DNA from: Glebionis coronaria
Lineage: Eukaryota; Streptophyta; Magnoliopsida; Asterales; Asteraceae
DNA: 64,000 bases
Reading direction: 5' to 3'
NCBI GenBank assembly: GCA_025667525.1
Contig: CM046878.1
Span: 513,988,274 to 514,052,273, forward strand
The notes beneath the pieces are model-generated. The model made no database searches, had not been told where the DNA came from, and saw only the letters and a list, made by a program, of their open reading frames with translations. Below, in pieces: positions 58,667-64,000 of this stretch. Numbering within the stretch: position 1 is the first letter of the stretch; each line of letters begins with the position of its first letter. The translations under genes and the position numbers were made by a program.

Positions 58667-58985
58667 TGTTAGAAATACGTTTTTACGTATATTAGAAGTA
58701 TCGGTCACTCCACAATATTATTAATGATTGTAATAGCTCGTAGGTAATAGTTGCTTATTAAGTTAAGTAAGAACCGGTCCATGGGCTTGTCATGGACCGG
58801 CCCAAGCCCAATGTAGCTTGGAAGTATAAATACCCCTTTCCTCCTTGGAAAGGGGTTGGTTGTTGAATGTTTCTCATTTTCACTTATTGAAATAACACAT
58901 AGTTTTCTCTCACTTTCTCTCTCTAATTTCTCTCTCTAGAAAACATCAACCCCTTCATAGATTCATAGGTTATCAAGATTCTACA
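58667..58985 (+). repeat. C 3' LTR (319 bp)
   Basis: Same length as the 5' LTR with four differences by eye. It ends AAGATTCTACA followed by the target duplicate TCAAC. A TATA box lies at 58825-58832. Confidence 0.97.
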
Positions 58986-61255
58986 TCAACTTTCACAATT
59001 ACATCCTCTAAGATACCTCTAGGAATTTTGGTAGATCGATCGGCTAAGGAAATAATGGTGTCTGTCTTACGAAGAGTTCCTAAGTCATACTTATCAACCA
59101 AACTAGCAGGAAGGATGTTAATACTGGCACCAAGATCAAGGAGCGCCTTCTTAATGGCAATATTTCCGACCACCACTGAAATCAACGGTGCTCCAGGATC
59201 TTTGAATTTAGGAGGAAGGGAGCTAGATAAGACTGCACTAACATGCTCAGTTAGGTCAATCTTTTTAGGCAACGACGCCTTCAGCTTCCTCTTCTGAGTA
59301 CACAAGTCCTTTAAAAACTTGGCATACGTAGGAATTTGCTTGATAGCATCAATAAGGGGGAGATTGATCTTAACTTGCTTGAAAGTCTCCCACATATCCT
59401 CAGCATGAGGACCTTTTTTAGCTAACTTTGCAGATGTCGATTTCTCCAAAGCTGTAGGGTAAGGTGTGCTGGACACACCACCCTCCTCAACTTTGGGAGT
59501 TTCAGTAGCTTTAGGATTCGATGTTGTTGGTTTAGGAAAATCATTTAACAAATCATTTAACAAATCATTTACCAACTCAGAACCGGACTTAACATTATCA
59601 GAATTTTTACCTTCAACAATAATTTCGTCATCAGTAACGAAATCCTCGACATCAGGAGAATTTGGAATTCCCTTGTCATTGTTGTAGATTTTACCGTTTC
59701 GAAGAGATGTCACCATATTCACCTGCTCATTTCCATTTTTCTTGTGTGCGGGATTCATGGTGGGGTAGCTCGGTAGCCTTCCCTCATCTCTTTTGCTTAA
59801 TTGATCCGCTAATTGACCAACTTGTCTCTCAAGAGCTGCAGTAGATTTAGTAGTGGTCTCGTGTCTTTGATTAGTGACCTCAAATTTTCTATTGATCTCT
59901 TGATTGTTGGTAGACAATGAATCCATAAGCCTATCAAACTTTCGGTCAAGGTTCAAGAGACGGTTGTCATCTTGCCCTTGGCCCTGATTTGGATATTGTT
60001 GTTGTGGCCTATGATTGTAAGAATTTTGTTGAAAGTTAGATGAATCGCCACCCTCATACCTTGGTTTGTAACCATAATGTTGTTGTTGGGTATTATTAGG
60101 GCGATTGTCTTCATCTTTCCAACGGAAATTGGGGTGATTGCGCCATCCAGGATTGTAACTTTCGGAGAATGGGTCATTTCGTGGACGACCACTATAGACT
60201 CCATTTACCTCCTCATTTGGTGGTGCCCCCCAATTTTGACAATTATCGACAGAGTGACTTGGATCACCACACATTGAACACCCACTATGCGACACATTAG
60301 ACACATTTGGCACACTTTTTCCTATATTTTTCAACAAAAGATCAACTTTTTTACTTAACTCGCTAAATTCAGAATTTGTGCCACGATGGTTAGACACATA
60401 ATTGGCGGACGATGGGTGGTTGTTTCGATCCACTGAAGCTTGGGTCTTAGAACCTTTGCTTAGTTTTTCAAAAAACTCCCATTCTTCCTCCATAGGTCGC
60501 GAGAAAAACATACCCCCACTAGTGGCCATCACAAATTGTTGGTTGTTATAATCCAACCCATCATAGAAGACTTTGACAAGCTCCCATTTTGGAACATCGT
60601 GATGAGGGCATGTTCTTAATAACTCCTTAAGTCTATTAAATGCTTCATGAAACTGCTCGCCTGGGATTTGACGAAAGGATTTAATCTTATTCCTAATGGC
60701 AGCAGTTTTACTTATAGAATAAAATTCCTCAAGAAAAGCAGATTGCATTTCAGACCATGAGTTAATACTACCTGGCTCAAGAGATGAGAACCAGTCCTTA
60801 GCTTGATCTTTAAGTGAAAAAGGAAAAAGGCGAAGTCTTACCTCATCCTTGGTAATGTTATTAACCTGATGTGTGTCAGCAATTGAGAAGAATTCTCGCA
60901 GATGTGCGTATGGTTCCTCGCGACCTCTAAACACCGGCAAGATTGCTATGAGGTTCGGCTGGATCTTGAAGTTACTTGTAACCCCTTTAACCGGATCCGG
61001 ATAAACGATAGGCGAAGGATCCTCGAAGATCCCCGGCCTGTAATAAGAATCAACACCCCGTGGTGGAGATTCTTCTCCGCTACTACTGCCGCCACCATCT
61101 TCCTCACCTGGCATTTCAGCGAAAAGCTCTGCTAAACCTGAAAAATCAAGATTAGTAGAAAACTGTCGAAACGTCTTCCTTCTTAACCTTGCACTTTTCT
61201 CAACCTTAGGATCGTAAGCTAACGGTGATGTACGTCCCGATCTACGTGTGCGCAT
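58986..61255 (-). pseudogene. D gag and protease start (cut by C)
   Basis: The frame starts at ATG 61255 (MRTRRSGRTSPLAYD), similar to the MRTRS start of A. A retrotransposon gag core lies at about residues 100-260 (EVRLRLFPFSLKDQAKDWF, IPGEQFHEAFNRLKELL). A zinc knuckle CSMCGDPSHSVDNC lies near 325. A Gln/Asn-rich stretch and a coiled-coil-like piece follow. The protease begins with LLDLGASINILP near residue 718. The frame runs without defect to the C insertion, where three foreign codons and a stop follow. Confidence 0.94.
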
Positions 61256-61390
61256 ACACTAACCTGCACACTCACAAGAAACAAAACAAACAAACAAAAC
61301 AAAACAAAACAAGAAAAATAAAATCTTTTTGTATTTTTTATTTTATTAAAGAAAAATATTAACAAAAACTTAAACAAAAAGCTCACAGAG

Positions 61391-61408
61391 TCCCCGGCAG
61401 CGGCGCCA
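61391..61408 (-). other. D primer-binding site (tRNA-Asp-like)
   Basis: Minus-strand TGGCGCCGCTGCCGGGGA lies five bases inside the 5' LTR; it is the Athila-type site. Confidence 0.88.
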
Positions 61409-61413
61409 AAATT

Positions 61414-62743
61414 TGATCGACGTCGAAGTGCCGGTCAAAAAAAAAAACCTAATTACCTTATACTAGATAGGGTAAATGGGTATCGATCCACGAGGACTAT
61501 GTGGTTTTAGTTTAAGTTTTGAGGTGATCACTGATCAATAAAGGTTTTGGTTTTGAAATCTGACAACTAAAATACTTTTGATAATAAAAATGCTGATTAA
61601 AAATTAAAATTAATTATTAAACTAATAGTAAAGCTAGAAAAATAAAATAAAGATGTAAACAATTAAAAGAAAAATGTAATCCCTTCCAGCTCCTAATATT
61701 TATGGTTGGTCACACTTATGGATTATCGAAACTTTTTAGAACCGATTACAAAGATTATTTTGACTTAATATGAATGAATTAATGTCGGCATTTATTATGT
61801 TTATTAACGACTCGCAATAATAAATCTTATATTAATCCAACCAATAGTTATGTTTTAACAATTTATTTAGGTACAATTTATATTGATTATACGACCATCT
61901 TTTTTTAACTAAATAAAATAAGTATGAATCGTTACTAATAATAAATTGTCTAGCATAAACAATTTAACATAACATTAAGTCAATAAAAATAATTTATAAA
62001 TAAATCGTAAATCATGTAAAATAAATATGATAATCCAAAAGTAATGATCAAACCATAAATAAAGTTACCGGAAAGAATTACAACAAAATTAGCCGGACAT
62101 CGTGGTGCACTTGGCCCACTTTATATCAATCACCATTATTTTGCTTTTGATATTTGCCTTCTTTTTTTCCACTATCCCCACTTTTCTGTTACGACTAATT
62201 CTCCAAAAGACCTCAAAAAGACAAATCGTCTTTCTTTCTCCCAAAAACAATCGCACCTCTCTTGTGTTTTTTTTTAATCCTATTTTTTTTGCGGCTGTGT
62301 CATCCAAAAGATTCTCCCCCAAATCGATTTCCTTTCAATTGATATATATATACTCAAAGGTCGGTTAACTTTGTATAATGGGCCAAATGTTAAAATTTAT
62401 GTTATTTTTTTTTTACTTTTTTTTATTCTTTTGAAGTATAATAACTTTGGTCCAATTAAAAATAACCGAACACCAAGAATTGCTCAAACGAAACCCGGAC
62501 GAATAAAAGATGACCAGAAATATTGCGACACGCTCAAATCTTTTTCTTCAATATTTTTTTCTTCATTCATCGGCGCTCACAATGTCTTTTCTCCAAAAAA
62601 TTAATTAAAGCGGCCATTTTATTCCATTTCGCTCGTAACCTACATAATCACAAAACACACTCAAAGTACATATATAACGAAAAATAAATATATAACTAAG
62701 CTAAATTAACATGCTATTAGGTGTATGCAAAATACACCCATCA
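61414..62743 (-). repeat. D 5' LTR (1330 bp)
   Basis: It pairs with 36231-37560 and has the same length; it is followed by the target duplicate ACATT at 62744-62748. Small indels in T runs and roughly 15-20 substitutions separate the two. Confidence 0.96.
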
Positions 62744-62748
62744 ACATT

Positions 62749-63142
62749 TCACACATACAAAACCTACTTGCATCTCAAGTCTAAGGATGAGAGATTCAAC
62801 CACTTGCGAGATTCACTATTGACGCCGATCCATGTAGTGAATTCTCGTTGGTTAGGTCAATCCAATGTTCATCCAATGAACACATATGAGTTTGGCGGCA
62901 TCATCAATTAATATTCATTCCAAATGAATATGACCAACTCACATTTGTCTTAACTCGACAATACTCCCATATTATCAACCGACAATGGATAATTTAGAAT
63001 AATAAGATTACTCTTGGATTTAAACATGCAAATATAGGACACAGTTGATATAAAGTGAAAACGATCATACCTCATATATCAATTCATTATATAATAAAAA
63101 CTGTTTTACATCCCAATTATTCAAATACTAACATACCCAAAT
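62749..63142 (-). other. F non-coding region, right of D
   Basis: The sequence between the F pol stop and the D insertion. No gene seen. Confidence 0.65.
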
Positions 63143-64000
63143 CTACATGAAACTACCAGCTGGTCTAAGTCCAATGCTCCTAGCATGCTCAACATGTTTG
63201 GTACAAGACATTGGTTTAGTAAACGGATCAGCTAAGTTGTTATCTGTGTGAACTTTAAGAATACGAATATCACCTTCTTGAATTACTTCTCGAATGTAGT
63301 GATATTTTCTTCGAAAATGTTTGGCACCCTTTTGAACTCCAGGTTCATCGGCTATAGTAATTGCACCCGTATTATCGCAGTACATTTCCATAGGTCTATC
63401 ATTACTGGGAACAACGCCAAGCCCAGAAATGAATTTACGTATCCAAATTGCTTCCATTGCAGCTTTAGAAGCAGCTATGTATTCAGTTTCTGTAGAAGAC
63501 ATCGCAGTAGTGCTTTGTTTAGAACTTTTCCAATCAACAGCGCCTCCGTTCATCACGAAGACATATCCGGTTTGAGATCAAAGATCATCCCGATCTGTCT
63601 CCCAACTAGCATCAGTATAGCAAGTAACACCAAGCTCAGTTGTTGAATCACCTCCATAAATAAGAAACATATCTTTAGTATTTCGAAGATACTTTAATAT
63701 GTTCTTTACAGCAGTCCAGTGACATTCACCTGGATTCTGTTGGTATCTACTTGTAAGGTTCTGAGAGAACGCTACATCAGGTCTAGTGCACCTCACAGCA
63801 TACATGATGGATCCTACAGCCGAAGCATAAGGTACTCCTTTCATTCGCTTCACCTCATTAGGTGTGTTGCATTGGAAGACTCCCACGTTTGGAGGCATCC
63901 ATCCTAAACCGCTTTAAGATTTTGTCAATGTATGCACTTTGACTTAAACCGATTAATCGCCTTGATCTATCTCTATAGATCTTGATTCCTAGAATGAAAG
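63143..64000 (-). pseudogene. F pol: end of RT and RNase H (broken, partial)
   Basis: The minus strand reads FILGIKIYRDRSRRLIGL from the window edge, then a frame disturbance near 63900, then GVPYASAVGSIMYAVRCTRPD and TAVKNILKYLRNTKDMFL. A TGA at 63578-63580 follows SWETDRDDL, and the frame continues as RNase H: NGGAVDWKSSKQST, MSSTETEYIAASKAAMEA, MYCDNTGAITIADEPG and NNLADPFTKPM, ending at 63143. The style is Copia. The rest of pol, gag and the 5' LTR lie outside the window. Confidence 0.88.

Larger units (their letters stand above)
42635..58985 (+). mobile_element. Element C: 16.4-kb SIRE/Maximus-like Copia element
   Basis: C is flanked by tcaac (42630-42634, 58986-58990) inside the D protease. 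It runs 5' LTR, initiator-Met-type primer site, leader with a 15-bp array, gag, linker, pol, a long post-pol region with a second array, a separate reading frame, a further non-coding tail, polypurine tract and 3' LTR. Its two 319-bp LTRs differ at four sites by eye. Gag and pol are broken by stops and frameshifts. The sequence and layout match E, plus a post-pol ORF that E has lost or never had. Confidence 0.96.
36231..62743 (-). mobile_element. Element D: Athila-type Gypsy retrotransposon, split by C
   Basis: D is flanked by acatt on both sides. On the minus strand it runs 5' LTR (62743-61414), primer site, gag-pol (61255-58986 joined to 42629-39260), a 1.7-kb non-coding 3' region, polypurine tract and 3' LTR (37560-36231). 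Without C and its duplicate target bases it is 10157 bp. Its LTRs are both 1330 bp and differ at roughly 15-20 positions by eye. It shares lineage, primer-site type and post-pol motif with A but is a different family. Confidence 0.95.
35045..64000 (-). mobile_element. Element F: minus-strand Copia element, split by D
   Basis: F enters from the right with pol (63143-64000), continues through a non-coding stretch that D interrupts (target duplication acatt at 36226-36230 and 62744-62748), and ends in a polypurine tract and 3' LTR at about 35045-35774. It is inserted in the LINE fragment. The RT/RNase H sequence differs clearly from C and E, so it belongs to another Copia lineage. Its 5' part is outside the window. 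Confidence 0.85.

Overview
This window is plant nuclear DNA made almost entirely of nested LTR retrotransposons. I see no bacterial operons, no rRNA or tRNA genes and no CRISPR array. The Copia proteins in the two plus-strand elements, and the long extra open reading frame downstream of one pol gene, look like the families abundant in daisy-family (Asteraceae) genomes. That host assignment is inference from recognised protein style, not from a search.

Left nest (1-30290). A decayed plus-strand Copia element of SIRE/Maximus type (E, entering from the left, 3' LTR at about 28480-28801) appears to sit in a minus-strand LTR-like block (G, 28802-30290), which itself cuts off a small two-exon gene. 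E is split by B (7179-27949, minus strand, 5-bp target duplication agatt). B has 1.6-kb LTRs, a tRNA-iMet-type primer site and no gag or pol. It carries three reading frames, each preceded by a GC-rich palindromic module that also lies in its LTRs. B's 3' LTR is split by A (8391-19630, minus strand, target duplication taccg), a very young Athila-type Gypsy element with two 1715-bp LTRs and one gag-pol frame broken by a single stop.

Island (30291-34569). This is the only stretch not clearly LTR element. It holds the truncated two-exon gene, a GRF-type zinc-finger gene with a C-terminal membrane segment, short tandem repeats and AT-rich DNA with nothing recognisable.

Right nest (34570-64000). 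A LINE 3' fragment (minus) is cut by F, a minus-strand Copia element whose 3' LTR is at about 35045-35774 and whose pol end is at 63143-64000. F is split by D (36231-62743, minus, target duplication acatt), an Athila-type Gypsy element with 1330-bp LTRs. D is split inside its protease by C (42635-58985, plus, target duplication tcaac), a 16.4-kb Copia element of the same family as E. C has 319-bp LTRs, two large tandem arrays, damaged gag and pol, and a separate post-pol reading frame.

None of the elements in view has an uninterrupted gag-pol. A and D are each one stop codon away (plus the C insertion for D). The insertion order is fixed by nesting: G, then E, then B, then A on the left; LINE, then F, then D, then C on the right. 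The main novelty candidates are the hairpin-plus-ORF layout of B, the paired arrays of C, the 27-copy CGGAA array in the LTRs of A, and the gag/pol frame offset shared by E and C.
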